Assembly (NCBI GenBank): GCA_902587165.1
Contig: CACIKF010000001.1
Coordinates: 62,001-126,000 of the forward strand
DNA length: 64,000 nucleotides
Direction: 5' to 3'
Source of the DNA: Puniceicoccaceae bacterium
Lineage (GTDB): Bacteria > Verrucomicrobiota > Verrucomicrobiia > Opitutales > Coraliomargaritaceae
The notes beneath the pieces are model-generated. The model searched no databases. It saw nothing but the letters and a program-made list of their open reading frames with translations, and was not told the origin of the DNA. Below are positions 1 through 10,675 of this stretch, piece by piece (position 1 is the stretch's first letter; every line of letters begins with the position of its first letter). The position numbers and the translations under genes are program-made.

Positions 1-49
1 TTTTTCCGGTAAAATTTGATTACTCCTTCTTATAATTCGTCATTCTTAA

Positions 50-643
50 ATGCCTTATCCAATCGTCATCCTGGGCTCCGGCCGCGGAACAAACGCAGAG
101 GCGCTCCTCAAGTCGGAATCGAAAAAGAACCTCGGCGCGGCCAAGATCGCCGCAGTGATTAGCGACCATGAGGATGCTGGCATTCTAGCGCTTGGGAAGA
201 AATACAAAGTGCCCGCGATCTTCCTCGATCCAGGCCGTAAGGGCGCACGCCTGACTGACGAAGCGGAGCAGGTCTACATTAAGCGCATCCAGAGCTTCTC
301 ACCAAAGTTGATCGTGCTCGCAGGCTTCATGCGGATAATAAAACGCCCCTTCATTGACGCCTTTAAAGGACGCGTGATCAACCTGCACCCTAGCCTCCTG
401 CCAAGTTTTCCTGGTATGAGCGGCATCCAACAAGCCTTCGAATACGGCGTGAGAATAACAGGTTGTTCCATACATTGGGTCACTCCTGAAATCGATGCGG
501 GACCGATTATCGATCAGAAAGTTGTGCGCATTGAAGAATCGGACACACTTGGAATTTTAACCAAGAAAGTTCACCTCGCAGAACACGCACTACTACCTGA
601 TGTCGTCACCCGCCTAAGCAAAGGCGAAATATCCGCGCCCTAG
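50..643 (+). CDS. purN: Phosphoribosylglycinamide formyltransferase (GART)
   Basis: Transfers a formyl group from 10-formyl-THF to glycinamide ribonucleotide in cytoplasmic de novo purine synthesis. The 197-residue product has normal family length. Visible landmarks are the N-terminal GSGRGTN loop (residues 9-15) that binds the ribonucleotide phosphate, and the segment [13 protein letters not shown] (110-122) with catalytic Asn111 and His113. The PEIDAGPII segment places the catalytic Asp at 149. All three catalytic residues are present, so it should be active. The ATG at 50 follows an AT-rich stretch that probably holds the promoter. prmA follows after about 40 nt on the same strand. Other formyl/hydrolase-fold enzymes such as Fmt are longer, so the call is firm. 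Confidence 0.95.
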   Translation: MPYPIVILGSGRGTNAEALLKSESKKNLGAAKIAAVISDHEDAGILALGKKYKVPAIFLDPGRKGARLTDEAEQVYIKRIQSFSPKLIVLAGFMRIIKRPFIDAFKGRVINLHPSLLPSFPGMSGIQQAFEYGVRITGCSIHWVTPEIDAGPIIDQKVVRIEESDTLGILTKKVHLAEHALLPDVVTRLSKGEISAP

Positions 644-684
644 CCATCTCTGAGAGTCCCGCTAATAATTACTTTCACTCACAG

Positions 685-1584
685 ATGAGCAAGCAAGTCG
701 AACTCCGCGCCGGTATTCCTGAGGAAATGGTCGATCCTCTCGAGGACTATTTCTGCGAGACTGAATCTCCCTACTGGGGGATCATGCAAAAGGAGGTTAC
801 CGATCCTTACGAACTCTTCGGCATCTTCCCCGACGAGGCGACCGCGAGCGGCGCCCTCGCGGTGCTGCGCAAAGATTTCAAAAGTCTACCCATAGATTTT
901 GAGCTAGCCGAGATTGTCGATACCGACTGGCAAAACGCCTACAAAGAGTTCGTTAAACCATGGAGCGACCGCCAACTTCACTGGATCCCACTTTGGGGGC
1001 GCGACAACATCGAAGCACCCTACGACGCAGCCGTCGTCTACCTCGATGCAGGCATGGCCTTCGGCACAGGTGCGCACGAAACCACGCGCCTCTGCGCAAG
1101 TCGTCTCCAGGACTATCGCGATGCCCATGCCGACCAGCTCGATACGACTGAAGTGATCGATGCCGGTTGCGGCTCTGGGGTGCTGGCGCTGTCCGCTTCG
1201 GCGCTCGGCTTCAAAAAGATTCTCGGCTTCGACTTCGACCCCGAAGCGATCACGGTTTGCCACAGTAACTCGGCTGAGAACGCCCATCTCGTTAAACCCG
1301 AGTTCGTAGTCGCCGACCTAGAAAAAGGTTTTGCCGGGGGCCGCCAAGGCGATCTCGTTTTGGCCAACATCCAGACCGATGTACTCATTCCCCACTGCGA
1401 CCTCCTCGTCAGGGGCGTCAAAGCTAGCGGTATTCTCGCTCTAAGCGGTATTTTGACCAAGGAACTGGATCAAGTAAGGGCGCATTTCATAAAGCAATTT
1501 GCCGCGCAGCGCCCTGAAGCTGGAATCGCTAACGATAGTCGCGAAGACGGCGAATGGGGCGATTTGCTATTTACTTTGTCATAA
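685..1584 (+). CDS. prmA: Ribosomal protein L11 methyltransferase
   Basis: SAM-dependent enzyme that methylates ribosomal protein L11. The 299-residue protein has an N-terminal substrate-recognition region (about 1-100), then the PrmA hallmark [13 protein letters not shown] (125-137), the SAM-binding loop [11 protein letters not shown] (159-169) and a LANIQ motif near 228 where N6-type methyltransferases carry their NPPY-like element. Length and motif order match the family. It lies about 40 nt downstream of purN on the same strand and may be co-transcribed with it. No oddities were seen. Confidence 0.93.
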   Translation: MSKQVELRAGIPEEMVDPLEDYFCETESPYWGIMQKEVTDPYELFGIFPDEATASGALAVLRKDFKSLPIDFELAEIVDTDWQNAYKEFVKPWSDRQLHWIPLWGRDNIEAPYDAAVVYLDAGMAFGTGAHETTRLCASRLQDYRDAHADQLDTTEVIDAGCGSGVLALSASALGFKKILGFDFDPEAITVCHSNSAENAHLVKPEFVVADLEKGFAGGRQGDLVLANIQTDVLIPHCDLLVRGVKASGILALSGILTKELDQVRAHFIKQFAAQRPEAGIANDSREDGEWGDLLFTLS

Positions 1585-1701
1585 GGGCTAGTTCCCGACC
1601 CTAGACAGTATCATAAGCAAACTGCCTGATGACGGAACTTCAACACAACAATACGATTCCGTGCTTGCGGAACAAAAGAAGACTCTCACATAATACTACA
1701 T

Positions 1702-2532
1702 ATGCAGAGTATTGGGGAACGACTAGAAGAAGCACGTAAGCGAAAGGGCATTTCTCTGCGCGAAGCAGCTGAGGCGACCAAGATCCGCAGTGACTTCCTT
1801 GGGTATATCGAACAAAGTAAGATGGATTTCTCTCTGCCCGAGATCTACAAGCGCGGATTCCTTAAAAACTATGCCCGCTATCTAAAGTTGGACTATGATA
1901 AGATCATGACCGACTACAACGCTCAGCAACTAAGCAAATCTCGCCTTGGCAAAAAAGCTGGCTCTGAGTGGTTCGGCCAAATGGAGGTCAAAAAAACTGA
2001 AGGCGATGAATTAACCGATTATTCAGAGTCGGAAGAGCCCACATCCTATGGACGAATTACGGCGAAGCCAGCCCGCGCCGAAGAAGCCGAAACGAAAGAA
2101 GATGAGGACGAGGCAGACAAAACCTTTTACATGAAGATCGGTTTGGTTTTCGTCGGCACACTGGCTCTAGTCTTTATAGTATTTGGCCTAATCTGGGCAA
2201 TTCTCGGTAGTGGCTCAGACGATACGGCTGAAGCTCCTGAGCAAAGCGACAATGCAGAGATTACACAGCCAACCGATCCAATGCCTGCAATTGTGGATTC
2301 GAACAGTGTCACTTTATTTGCCAAAGGTGGTAGCGTGTATCTTACTGTGACGCAAAAGAACGATGGAGAGCGCATCTATCGTGGCGCGATCGAAGTGGAC
2401 AGCCCTTTGACCCTCGATAAAAGTGGTCCTATAGAAATTATGTTTACTAGGGGAGAATACCTGGTGATCGAATCAGGCGACGAACGCTTCCGCCCCAGCG
2501 CTTCAGGCGCGGCTAAAATAACCATCGAGTAG
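1702..2532 (+). CDS. RodZ-like membrane helix-turn-helix protein
   Basis: The 276-residue protein has an N-terminal XRE-type HTH (about 3-65, beginning IGERLEEARKRKGISLREAAE). A charged acidic linker (about 95-142), one transmembrane segment (about 143-169, rich in V, L, F, I) and a periplasmic C-terminal DUF4115-like beta domain (about 195-276) follow. This is the RodZ layout. In rod-shaped bacteria RodZ couples MreB filaments to the wall-synthesis machinery, and the HTH contacts MreB rather than DNA. An mre operon lies about 8-10 kb away on the other strand. It ends 40 nt before the convergent folE2. A few membrane-anchored HTH regulators share the layout, so the gene symbol is left blank. 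Confidence 0.8.
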   Translation: MQSIGERLEEARKRKGISLREAAEATKIRSDFLGYIEQSKMDFSLPEIYKRGFLKNYARYLKLDYDKIMTDYNAQQLSKSRLGKKAGSEWFGQMEVKKTEGDELTDYSESEEPTSYGRITAKPARAEEAETKEDEDEADKTFYMKIGLVFVGTLALVFIVFGLIWAILGSGSDDTAEAPEQSDNAEITQPTDPMPAIVDSNSVTLFAKGGSVYLTVTQKNDGERIYRGAIEVDSPLTLDKSGPIEIMFTRGEYLVIESGDERFRPSASGAAKITIE

Positions 2533-2571
2533 CTCTTTGCAGACGCGTCTTTGCGGGCCGACAAGCTTGAA

Positions 2572-3552
2572 CTAGCGTATCAAAGACTTGTAGTCGTCGA
2601 ATTGGCCTGTGAACCCGCCGGGGACTCCCTTACTAATCACCGCGACAGCATCGTGCGAGTGCAAAGATTCTAGATGGGCGCAGGCTACTTGAAAATCAAC
2701 AATCTTTGGTTCGTCATCGAGTTGCTCGTAAAGCAGGCGGGCAGCGTCCTCAACAAATTTGGTAAAGGCACCATTCATCTCAGCGAAGGCTTGTTCATCT
2801 TCACGCTTAACCATGACTTGCGTCTCCGTTTGCAAAGCTTTGAGGCAGAGTTTTTGCAAGCGTTCAAGGCTTAAGTGCTGGCCTTCGGCCACCTCAACAC
2901 TGACACGAGCCGTACTGCGCTGCGAGTGCGGGATGCCATAGACATCACGGCTGCCGCGGGCGTGTTCCGACAACTCCGATGAGCAAGGGCAGGCCGATGA
3001 GTAGACGAAATCAAAATGTATGTATTTCTGGAAACGGTTAAGCTCGTCGACACGGCCTTCGTAGGCGGCGCGATAATATTGCCACCCCTCCAAACCACTG
3101 CGCAGGCTAGGCTTGAGGATAGGATACTCGAAGGAAAGCTTCAGCTGGGCACGGTGCGCATTGATCTCTTCCTTATACTGCAAAAGGATTTCCTTGAGTA
3201 GATCGGGAGTAAAAATTCGCTCTTGATAGGTATAAAAGACACGCATGATGCGCGACATATTAATCCCCTTCTGGTTCGCTTCGAGCGAGACGGTGCCTGT
3301 GACAGAGGTTTCCAGCGTCAGTGTGTCCGAGCTCGGTGTGATATAGCTGAGCGGGAGACGGAAGTTCGAAATCCCAACCTTGAGGATAGGTACGTTGGCG
3401 CCAAAAATCTGCTGCGAATCTGTATTTTGCATATCAGGCAGCGCTGCACGATACTCGTCGGTCAAGGCGAAGTCGTGATCGTAGACCTTGTTCAGCTTGG
3501 TCGCGTAGACGCTAGACTGATTAGGCGATGTGGGACTGGATTCAGATTTCAT
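2572..3552 (-). CDS. folE2: GTP cyclohydrolase FolE2 (type IB, zinc-independent)
   Basis: Converts GTP to 7,8-dihydroneopterin triphosphate, the first step of folate (and queuosine-type) biosynthesis. This is the metal-promiscuous FolE2/MptA family, not Zn-dependent FolE. The 326-residue protein has the family's conserved cysteine segment [20 protein letters not shown] near residues 186-205, followed by IPHSQRS. The ATG at 3552 is supported by the family-like N-terminus. A perfect 6-4-6 palindrome sits 15 nt upstream of the start codon (3567-3582) and suggests metal-responsive control, because folE2 belongs to the Zur regulon in many bacteria. It is convergent with the rodZ-like gene. Confidence 0.92.
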   Translation of the reverse strand: MKSESSPTSPNQSSVYATKLNKVYDHDFALTDEYRAALPDMQNTDSQQIFGANVPILKVGISNFRLPLSYITPSSDTLTLETSVTGTVSLEANQKGINMSRIMRVFYTYQERIFTPDLLKEILLQYKEEINAHRAQLKLSFEYPILKPSLRSGLEGWQYYRAAYEGRVDELNRFQKYIHFDFVYSSACPCSSELSEHARGSRDVYGIPHSQRSTARVSVEVAEGQHLSLERLQKLCLKALQTETQVMVKREDEQAFAEMNGAFTKFVEDAARLLYEQLDDEPKIVDFQVACAHLESLHSHDAVAVISKGVPGGFTGQFDDYKSLIR

Positions 3553-3566
3553 TTCAGTAAAAATCG

Positions 3567-3582
3567 TGTCACTTGCGTGACA
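3567..3582. promoter_or_regulatory. Palindromic operator candidate upstream of folE2
   Basis: TGTCAC-N4-GTGACA, a perfect 16-bp inverted repeat located 15 bp upstream of the folE2 start codon. An AT-rich stretch suited to a minus-strand -10 box lies just beyond it. Known: folE2 is commonly repressed by the zinc regulator Zur. Inferred: this is a repressor site. It does not match the classical Zur box from other phyla, so the identity of the regulator is open. Confidence 0.5.
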
Positions 3583-3729
3583 TAAATCATCTTATTATGC
3601 CGTAGCGTGGGTAAAGCGCAAGCTCGCGTCGGCATTCAAATGAGCGCAGAAGCCAATGTACGAATGTGCTCTGTGGCAAGCGCGTAAAAAGGCTTTGCCG
3701 CGAGCTAGAGTATCGCTCAACTTGCATCA

Positions 3730-4497
3730 ATGTCCGTCGAATTTCAGATTTTAGGCTCTAGCAGTGGGGGAAATTGTGCGCTCTTACAGACGGGACATAC
3801 AAAGGTGCTAGTCGATGTAGGCTTTTCGGCTAAACGAATCGCTTGCTTGCTCGAAGCAGTTGGCGAGTCGCTTGACACGATCGATGCAGTCTTTCTTACC
3901 CACGAACACAGCGATCACGCTCAGGGCATCCGTGGCCTCGCCAGACGAGCTGATTTGCCTGTATTTGCCAATCGTGACACGGCTGATGCGGTGCAGGCCA
4001 AAGCCACTAAACCCGTTAACTGGAAAGTGTTCCAAACGGGCACCGACTTTACCTTTCGCGACCTCAAGGTGCGCTCTTTCGCCCTCCCTCACGATGCCTA
4101 CGACCCCGTCGGCTTTACTTTCAACTGGGGCGAGGACGGCGATCTGTTCACCCCTGCGCGCAGTCTTGCCTGGGTCACCGACCTAGGCTACGTACCAGAG
4201 CACGTCAAAGAACACATTCGCCACGTGCACACCCTTGTAATCGAGGCAAATTACGACGATGGACTTCTTGAACGCGACGAGCGGCGGCCTTGGTCGATAA
4301 AACAACGGATTCGTGGTCGACACGGACATCTTTCCAATAATGCTGCTTTTGATCTGGTGACAGAACTCTCCAAAAAAAGCATACTCGAAAAAGTATATTT
4401 AGCTCACCTCAGTAAGGACTGTAATAATGCCCACATCGTGCGTGATAGATTTGCCTCACTCGGCAGAAGTCTGTCTGTAGAAGTGATCGATCCTTAA
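3730..4497 (+). CDS. MBL-fold metallohydrolase, YycJ/WalJ-like
   Basis: The 255-residue metallo-beta-lactamase-fold protein carries the metal motif HEHSDH at 58-63, further histidines in the C-terminal half (for example AHLSKDCNN) and the N-terminal SSSGGN loop typical of the YycJ/WalJ group. Members in Firmicutes are linked to cell-wall homeostasis and DNA repair, and some act as 5' exonucleases; the function here is not known. It is a stand-alone gene divergent from folE2 and 60 nt upstream of pyruvate kinase on the same strand. Confidence 0.8.
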   Translation: MSVEFQILGSSSGGNCALLQTGHTKVLVDVGFSAKRIACLLEAVGESLDTIDAVFLTHEHSDHAQGIRGLARRADLPVFANRDTADAVQAKATKPVNWKVFQTGTDFTFRDLKVRSFALPHDAYDPVGFTFNWGEDGDLFTPARSLAWVTDLGYVPEHVKEHIRHVHTLVIEANYDDGLLERDERRPWSIKQRIRGRHGHLSNNAAFDLVTELSKKSILEKVYLAHLSKDCNNAHIVRDRFASLGRSLSVEVIDP

Positions 4498-4556
4498 AGC
4501 GGCATTACTCTTGCTAGCTTACAAACATGCTTCCCAGGATTCCCCAATAATCCAAG

Positions 4557-5978
4557 ATGAAACCAAATACACAAAAAACTAAAATCATTTTCACGATCGG
4601 TCCCGCTACGCAGGACGAGGTGACTCTTGAGAGGTTAATCAAAACTGGCGTCGATATCTGCCGAATTAATATGGCACACGCCGACCACGCATGGTCCCGA
4701 GAGATCATCCAACGTGTGCGTAAGGTCTGCGGTAAAGTCGACCGACACATCGCGATTATGATGGATGTGAAGGGCCCTGAAATACGGACGGGTGAAGTCC
4801 CTGAAACTTTTGAGCTGGAACAAGACGAAATCTTTGAATTCACCAGCGCCCAAGGTATTGGCGGTGTCACCGAAGAAGGCATACGCCGTGTGGACGTCAA
4901 CTATCCAAGCTTTTCCAAAGACATTAACGTGGGCGACACCATTTTAGTCGATAGTGGCCTAATCCGCTTAAGAGTACTCCGTATTGATAATACCAGCGTC
5001 CGCTGCCAAGTACTCATCCCTGGCCCCATGGGTAACCGACGTCATATTAATTTGCCCGGCGTGCGCGTCAATCTGCCCGCCTTGACTAAAAAAGACCAAG
5101 GCGACATTGATGTGGGGGTTGCCGAAGGGATCGAGTTCTTTGCACTTTCATTTGTGCGTGAACCCAAGGATCTTGAAGAATTTCATGCCTATCTGGAAGG
5201 CCATGGATCGGACGCTAAGATCATTGCCAAGATTGAAGATCAGCAGGCGATCACTAACCTAGATGCCATTATCAAAGCTTCCGATGGCCTAATGGTCGCT
5301 CGCGGCGACCTAGGTATCGAGTGCCCTTTCGAAGACCTCCCCATCATCCAGACCAGAGCCATTAATAGCTGCATTCAGGGCACCAAGCCCGTCATCGTAG
5401 CAACCCACATGCTGGAATCGATGATCGAGTCCCCCATCCCGACTCGCGCCGAGGTGACAGACATTGCCAACGCCATCCGCGAACAGGCTGACTGTGTGAT
5501 GCTCTCAGGCGAAACCACTGTAGGTAAATATCCTGTTGAATGCGTCGAGACGATACAACGAATCGCTAAGCGGATCGAAGAAGAAGATAAACAAGTGCTA
5601 CGCAAAGATCTAATCTTGCGCCTGTCACGCTCTAAGATGTTGCGCTCAGCAGCCTATCTCGCTTCCGACTTGGTAGGTTCGCTAGTCGTATTCACTCGTC
5701 GCGGAATTTTTGCGCAAAAGCTCTCCTCGCTCCGTCCGAATGTGCCTATTTACGCTTTTACTGACAATCCGGTTCTCTTCAAACAACTCCTAATCATGCG
5801 CGGAGTGGAGCCCTTCCTTATGGAATTTGACCACGACCACGAAACCACGATACAGTATGCTTTCAGCCGCCTAAAAAGCCGAGGCTGGAGCAAAGAGGGC
5901 GACCCCATTGTGGTCATTACTAAGATGTATGCAGGTGAGAAGTTGATCGACAGCACCCAGATTCGTGCGATTAACTAA
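4557..5978 (+). CDS. pyk: Pyruvate kinase
   Basis: Catalyses PEP + ADP to pyruvate + ATP at the end of glycolysis. The 473-residue protein has the full fold: N-terminal [11 protein letters not shown], the [12 protein letters not shown] motif, the B-domain, the [11 protein letters not shown] signature that holds the catalytic Lys near 226, the [10 protein letters not shown] loop, and the [19 protein letters not shown] segment. The C-terminal regulatory domain follows. The usual R-(L/I)-N-x-S-H-G motif reads RINMAHAD, a moderate divergence. Its last 14 nt overlap the in-frame upstream extension of the next reading frame, but not that gene's preferred start. Confidence 0.95.
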   Translation: MKPNTQKTKIIFTIGPATQDEVTLERLIKTGVDICRINMAHADHAWSREIIQRVRKVCGKVDRHIAIMMDVKGPEIRTGEVPETFELEQDEIFEFTSAQGIGGVTEEGIRRVDVNYPSFSKDINVGDTILVDSGLIRLRVLRIDNTSVRCQVLIPGPMGNRRHINLPGVRVNLPALTKKDQGDIDVGVAEGIEFFALSFVREPKDLEEFHAYLEGHGSDAKIIAKIEDQQAITNLDAIIKASDGLMVARGDLGIECPFEDLPIIQTRAINSCIQGTKPVIVATHMLESMIESPIPTRAEVTDIANAIREQADCVMLSGETTVGKYPVECVETIQRIAKRIEEEDKQVLRKDLILRLSRSKMLRSAAYLASDLVGSLVVFTRRGIFAQKLSSLRPNVPIYAFTDNPVLFKQLLIMRGVEPFLMEFDHDHETTIQYAFSRLKSRGWSKEGDPIVVITKMYAGEKLIDSTQIRAIN

Positions 5979-6009
5979 CAGTCATTCAAAGAGTTCAGTT
6001 TGCCCGACC

Positions 6010-6474
6010 ATGGAAAAGATAAAATCCCTACTACTTCCGCTCGCACTCATATTTTCTGCGATCGCTGTCTTCGAATTTGGCGCACGCTATGGTGCGACGA
6101 ACATGCAAGCCTACGCCATCGCAAGTGAATTACAGTTCCCGCTCAATATCTACGCACAAAACGAAGCCGATATGGAAAACAGTTCCAAAGAGTACTTTGC
6201 AATGATGATCGATAAGGGAATTGCCGCCGGCGCCGTACACCGCCAAATTTGGCATCTCAACCGAGATGCTAAAGCCGCACTCGATAGCTTACTCAGCTAC
6301 GCTTTAAAAGTTCGTGGCGACGCCGTCATCGAACGCTTTGCCTCAATGGAAGCGAGCGAAGACATACCTGCGCTCAATCAAGCCAAGCTCGCGGAGATCC
6401 GCGAAGCCTTAGCCGAAGCAAGGGTCGATCTGATCGACAAGGCCCCTAAGGTTGCAGAGCAGGAAGCAGAGTAA
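6010..6474 (+). CDS. Small membrane-anchored hypothetical protein
   Basis: Not recognised. I prefer the ATG at 6010, giving 154 residues beginning MEKIKSLLLPLALIFSA, because this places a single hydrophobic anchor or uncleaved signal (about 5-22) at the N-terminus. An earlier in-frame start would overlap pyk. The rest is predicted helical and alanine/glutamate-rich, with no cysteine or catalytic motif, and is probably periplasmic. The gene is 31 nt downstream of pyk on the same strand and convergent with lnt. Confidence 0.65.
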   Translation: MEKIKSLLLPLALIFSAIAVFEFGARYGATNMQAYAIASELQFPLNIYAQNEADMENSSKEYFAMMIDKGIAAGAVHRQIWHLNRDAKAALDSLLSYALKVRGDAVIERFASMEASEDIPALNQAKLAEIREALAEARVDLIDKAPKVAEQEAE

Positions 6475-6510
6475 TCTTAGCAGGGCCGCAACTTGTCATG
6501 CCCCTACTAC

Positions 6511-8199
6511 TTATGAGCAATGCTTATGCCGATATAGCCCCAGTAACATTGAGATCGCCGCCAGCCCGCCCGATAGGGCCACAAACCAATCGCCATGGCG
6601 TGTATAGTAGCTCTGTTGGCGCGACCACTCTTCAAATTGAACGATTGTGTAGGCGCCGCCGCCTCGGAAGTAGATAGTTCCCTCGGCGTCAACCAGTAGA
6701 TCGCGCACTGTGCCGTAGCTATCAATCCAGCCACTCCAACCGCCATTGCCAGCACGCATGACTGGGCGGCGATTCTCCACCGCACGTAAGACGGAGTGCG
6801 CAGCATGTTGCTCCGCACCACCCTCTTCGCCATACCAAGCATTGTTTGTGGCGACGAAAAATAGATCGGCACCAGCTCGGGCGCTCTCCCGAGCCAGATT
6901 TGAAAAAACATCTTCGTAACAGATTAAAGAGCCAATTCGGTAAACTGATCCGCCGACCGTGAGATTGATTAAACTCACCTTCTCCCCGGGTATGAAGCGG
7001 CCGCCGACGGGCACGAACTTGTCAATAAAACTCAGTATAGGCGGCACGTATTCACCGAAGGGTACGAGCTCTCGCTTTGTATAAAAGTCAGATGATAGTC
7101 CTACGCCTGGCTTTACTAGAAAAACTCCATTACGCCATTCTCTAGTCACTCGATCTTCGGCGAGATTACCCATAAGAATTGGTTTCTCTATTTCATTAAC
7201 GAGCCGCTCGACCCTTACCTGCATTTGCGGCGTTCCCATGACTGGCCACGGCGTTGCCGCTTCTGGCCAGAGAATCACGTCACTCTCTAAGCTAGATACA
7301 AAACGCGTTTGGCGCTCAAGGATCTCTAGATTCTCTAGTTCTCGATTAGTGTCCCATTTTAATTCGGGGGCAATGTAGGGCTGTACAACAGCAGCGGTGA
7401 ACATTCTATCTGTAGAATCTGGATGGGGCAGTGCCGAAAAAAAGACATAGATACAAAATCCCAGTGCCCCCATACCTACATAAAGATCCGGGCTGAACCA
7501 GCCCATCCACAGCTTGCGCTCTCTCCGCATGAAGCGATGCCGTAAGGTATGTGCTAGGCAGAGGTTAAAGAAAATCAAAAGAAACGAAACGCCGTAAGCC
7601 CCTGACCAAGATGCGATTTGCAAAACTACTGGACGTTCCCACTGGCTCAGCGCCAAAGGCGCCCAGGGAAAGCCTCCAAAAAACCAAGTGCGCGACCACT
7701 CTAGTAAGACCCATGCTCCTGCTATCCCTGCAAAACCAAGAGTACGTATGAGAATATTTCGCGCGACTAATTGCGGCAGTATGCACTTAGCAAAAAATAG
7801 CCATACCGCACAAATCACTGCCAAAATACCGCTTAAGACAATTGTGCCAAACCAAGTAACATGCCTTAACCAAATCAAGATCACAAACCAACTAACCCAA
7901 GCCGCGCCAATCGCTACCAACCAAAAAACGCGCCGAGTCGGCTTTGTGTAGAGCCACAGAAGCAGGGGCACAAAGGCAATGTAGGCAGCCTCCGCAAAAT
8001 CAAAAGGCGGAATAGAAAGTATCCAGAACAGGGCGGACAATAAACCAGCAATAATCCCCCAATATTTGGAATAACTCGAAGCCCCCTCCTCCGGTGGCTT
8101 CGATTCTTGGCCGCCTAAAGGCGTAAGTCCAAACTCACCAGCATACGGTTGTTCCATATTGAATCTATTCAACATAATTACTCCACTCTTACGCTTCAC
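6511..8199 (-). CDS. lnt: Apolipoprotein N-acyltransferase
   Basis: Adds the third acyl chain to lipoproteins in the inner membrane. The 562-residue protein has an N-terminal block of about six to seven membrane helices (about 45-260), then a nitrilase-fold domain. The catalytic triad is visible: Glu in WPEAATPWP (near 313), Lys in [11 protein letters not shown] (near 375) and Cys in ICYEDVF (near 425). A further membrane helix lies at the C-terminus. The GTG start at 8199 overlaps the mrdA stop (GTGA), so the two are probably translationally coupled. ATG codons lie shortly inside the frame and could be the true start. It closes the rod-shape operon, where rodA is more usual. Confidence 0.92.
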   Translation of the reverse strand: MKRKSGVIMLNRFNMEQPYAGEFGLTPLGGQESKPPEEGASSYSKYWGIIAGLLSALFWILSIPPFDFAEAAYIAFVPLLLWLYTKPTRRVFWLVAIGAAWVSWFVILIWLRHVTWFGTIVLSGILAVICAVWLFFAKCILPQLVARNILIRTLGFAGIAGAWVLLEWSRTWFFGGFPWAPLALSQWERPVVLQIASWSGAYGVSFLLIFFNLCLAHTLRHRFMRRERKLWMGWFSPDLYVGMGALGFCIYVFFSALPHPDSTDRMFTAAVVQPYIAPELKWDTNRELENLEILERQTRFVSSLESDVILWPEAATPWPVMGTPQMQVRVERLVNEIEKPILMGNLAEDRVTREWRNGVFLVKPGVGLSSDFYTKRELVPFGEYVPPILSFIDKFVPVGGRFIPGEKVSLINLTVGGSVYRIGSLICYEDVFSNLARESARAGADLFFVATNNAWYGEEGGAEQHAAHSVLRAVENRRPVMRAGNGGWSGWIDSYGTVRDLLVDAEGTIYFRGGGAYTIVQFEEWSRQQSYYTRHGDWFVALSGGLAAISMLLGLYRHKHCS

Positions 8200-10148
8200 C
8201 TTGCTACCTGGAAGCCGGCGCGTTCGGGGTAGTGCTCGATGAATTCTAGGAAGATATCTTTTGCGACTGGCCCAGCAGTAGAGCCGCCGTGGTAGCTATC
8301 GAGGGAACTCGTACCTTCAACCATCACAGCGATTGCGATCTGCGGATTCTCGACTGGGGCGAAGCCAACGAACCATGCTAGATTAACTTCCTTACCATGC
8401 GCACGGAAGTCGGCGGTGCCTGTCTTGCCTGCAATACGAAGGCCATCAATCTGCACGAGCCGCCCCGTACCCCCATCTCCAACGACGCGCTCCATCCCCT
8501 CCCAGAGCTCAGCTCTTTGATTGCGTGTTAGCCCGACAGGTTCGCCGCCGTGGTTGACCTGCTGCGCCTCAACGTAGCTTAATGCACGCAGAGTGGGCTG
8601 GGTGCGTGTTTCGTCGCGCGCTATAGATGCGATAAAGGTCGCCATTTGCAGAGGGGTGACGAGCAGAAAGCCTTGACCGATTGCGGTATTGACCGTATCG
8701 CCTGGGACCCAACCAGACCCTACGCGCTCGCGTTTCCAATCCTTAGTTGGTACAACCAGACGTTTAGTCTCATAGGGCACCTCAATCCCTGTTCTCTCTG
8801 CTAGCCCGAAACGCTTCGCCTCCGCGCTGAGCACGTCGATGCCCATGCGCAGACCTTCAGCGTAGTAAAAAATATTACAACTGCCCTCGATCGCAGCGGC
8901 CTCGTCAACGACCCCGTGACCATAGCGTGCATGACAGTGGAAGATTCGATTGCCTAACCTGAAAACGCCTTGGCAGTCATGCTCTGTCTGCAGAGTGAGG
9001 GTGCCATGGCGCATCCCAGCGATGGATGTGAGTAATTTAAAAGTCGAACCGGGTGGATAGGAAAGCTGTAGCGTCCGGTTAAGCCACGCGCCACGCTCGT
9101 TTATTTCTCCAAAGGTTTTTCGTGGAATGAAGGGGCTAAGGTCATTCAGGTCGTAACTTGGGTGACTGGCGATGGCGAGCACCTCACCCGTGCGCACATC
9201 GAGGGCAACCGCAGCACCCGTACGCTCGCCCAGTGCTGTCTCGGCGGCCATCTGTAAGTCAATGTCGATACTCGTAATTAGATCCTCTCCCTGTCTGGGT
9301 GTCTTCCCATCGAGCAGACTGTCTTGAAAACCGAGTGGGTCAACGCGCCATATCTCGGCACCAATTTCTCCTGAAAGTAGTTCATCAAAGGAACGCTCAA
9401 GGCCAGTCTTCCCTATTTTCGATTTGAAGGTGTAGGTCTTGATCCCGTCATTGGGGATTGTATCTGGGTCGGGGTTTACCTTTTGCACATAACCAAGAGT
9501 GTGCGCAGCGGCCACGCCGTAGGGATAGTAGCGTGCGGTGTCGGTATGAATCTGAATAGGTGATTGAACGGGCACCTGCTCAATCAAGCGAGCATACTCA
9601 TCGGGTTTAAGGTCAGAGACCAAGGGTAGCGGCAGCAGGAGCTGCTCATTGAAGTGACGGATGATAGTGCGGGTGGAGACGGCGTCATCACGCCCAGTGA
9701 TAAGGTTGATCTGATCGATGTAGCGTTGGATCACATTCTGGCGCGCGACCCATTGAAGTTCGTTATAGTCGGGCGTCAGTTGTGAGTCTTCTCGTTCTTT
9801 CAAGGGCGTCAGCTGGTAAGTTTCTTTGAGCGCTGCACGTTCCGCCCGTATGATCTTCGAGTATTCTTCGCGAAACTCACGGCGGAGATCGTCTAGGTAA
9901 ACGACAGCGGAGTAATGTGCTCGATTACCAACGAGGAGGTTGCCCTTGCGATCGTAAATATCGCCACGGGCCCCCGGCTTAAGAACCCGTCGTTCGGTCT
10001 GGCGCTTCTCAATTTCTTCATACTTGTGCGCTGCGATGAGCTGCCGCCAGCCGAGCCCTAAAACAAGGGTAGCAGTGGCCGCCATGACGATCCAAAAGAA
10101 AAAAATAATGCGTGGGTTTTCACCACGATGGATGTCATAGCCGCTCAT
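8196..10148 (-). CDS. mrdA: Penicillin-binding protein 2 (elongasome transpeptidase)
   Basis: D,D-transpeptidase that cross-links peptidoglycan during cell elongation. The 650-residue protein has a cytoplasmic N-terminus, one membrane anchor (about 13-35), a PBP dimerisation domain and a C-terminal transpeptidase domain. The three penicillin-binding motifs are present: SxxK as PPGSTFKLL (Ser near 366), SCN as EGSCNIFYY, and KTG as AGKTGTAD (near 573). It overlaps mreD by 4 nt upstream and lnt by 3 nt downstream, within the order mreB-mreC-mreD-mrdA-lnt. Length and motifs fit PBP2 rather than FtsI. Confidence 0.95.
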   Translation of the reverse strand: MSGYDIHRGENPRIIFFFWIVMAATATLVLGLGWRQLIAAHKYEEIEKRQTERRVLKPGARGDIYDRKGNLLVGNRAHYSAVVYLDDLRREFREEYSKIIRAERAALKETYQLTPLKEREDSQLTPDYNELQWVARQNVIQRYIDQINLITGRDDAVSTRTIIRHFNEQLLLPLPLVSDLKPDEYARLIEQVPVQSPIQIHTDTARYYPYGVAAAHTLGYVQKVNPDPDTIPNDGIKTYTFKSKIGKTGLERSFDELLSGEIGAEIWRVDPLGFQDSLLDGKTPRQGEDLITSIDIDLQMAAETALGERTGAAVALDVRTGEVLAIASHPSYDLNDLSPFIPRKTFGEINERGAWLNRTLQLSYPPGSTFKLLTSIAGMRHGTLTLQTEHDCQGVFRLGNRIFHCHARYGHGVVDEAAAIEGSCNIFYYAEGLRMGIDVLSAEAKRFGLAERTGIEVPYETKRLVVPTKDWKRERVGSGWVPGDTVNTAIGQGFLLVTPLQMATFIASIARDETRTQPTLRALSYVEAQQVNHGGEPVGLTRNQRAELWEGMERVVGDGGTGRLVQIDGLRIAGKTGTADFRAHGKEVNLAWFVGFAPVENPQIAIAVMVEGTSSLDSYHGGSTAGPVAKDIFLEFIEHYPERAGFQVAR

Positions 10149-10675
10149 CGAAACGGCAAATCTTCCGGCTCGGAGTCAAGCCGACAGAGCACAAATAACA
10201 TACGCTCAAAGTTAAAGAACCAAGGAGCCACGATTAGCAGCGCAAGGTGCGAAGCCAGAGTGGTTACGAACACTTGCATCCAAAAGCCTAGACTGTCTAT
10301 ATACGCGGTTCCCATTCCTAATGTGACTAGTAGGATGCAAAAAATGTTCACGCCATGCGCCAAAAAAATGGGGTGATAATTGTGCTCGGCTCGAAAACGA
10401 ATGCGCATTTGAAAAATAAATGCGCCTGCGAAGAGAAAGCCCAAGGTAAATAAGCCGAAACCAGAAGGCAGAGCAGCATCGACCCACAAACCTGTGAGTA
10501 ATGTACAAATGAAGTAAGATTTATGCGGCAAGTAAAGTGCAGGGAAGACCAGCATGGGGCCTAGCATGAGAAGGTAGATCGACCAGCCTACGAGAGCCGA
10601 GTTGATCAACATCGTCAGATAAAGAAGGAGCGCATTAGCTCCGAAAAGGAGGATGCTACGCGGATCAAGGAACAT
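10145..10675 (-). CDS. mreD: Rod shape-determining protein MreD
   Basis: A 176-residue integral membrane protein with about five hydrophobic helices and few charged residues outside the loops. MreD is poorly conserved in sequence, so the call rests on size, topology and position: it starts inside the end of mreC (11-nt overlap) and ends inside the start of mrdA (4-nt overlap). It would act in the elongasome membrane complex with MreC and PBP2. Confidence 0.82.
   Translation of the reverse strand: MFLDPRSILLFGANALLLYLTMLINSALVGWSIYLLMLGPMLVFPALYLPHKSYFICTLLTGLWVDAALPSGFGLFTLGFLFAGAFIFQMRIRFRAEHNYHPIFLAHGVNIFCILLVTLGMGTAYIDSLGFWMQVFVTTLASHLALLIVAPWFFNFERMLFVLCRLDSEPEDLPFR

Noticed and set aside
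2541-2550. AGACGCGTCT palindrome between convergent rodZ-like and folE2 genes
   Set aside because: No T-run follows on either strand, so a terminator call is not supported.
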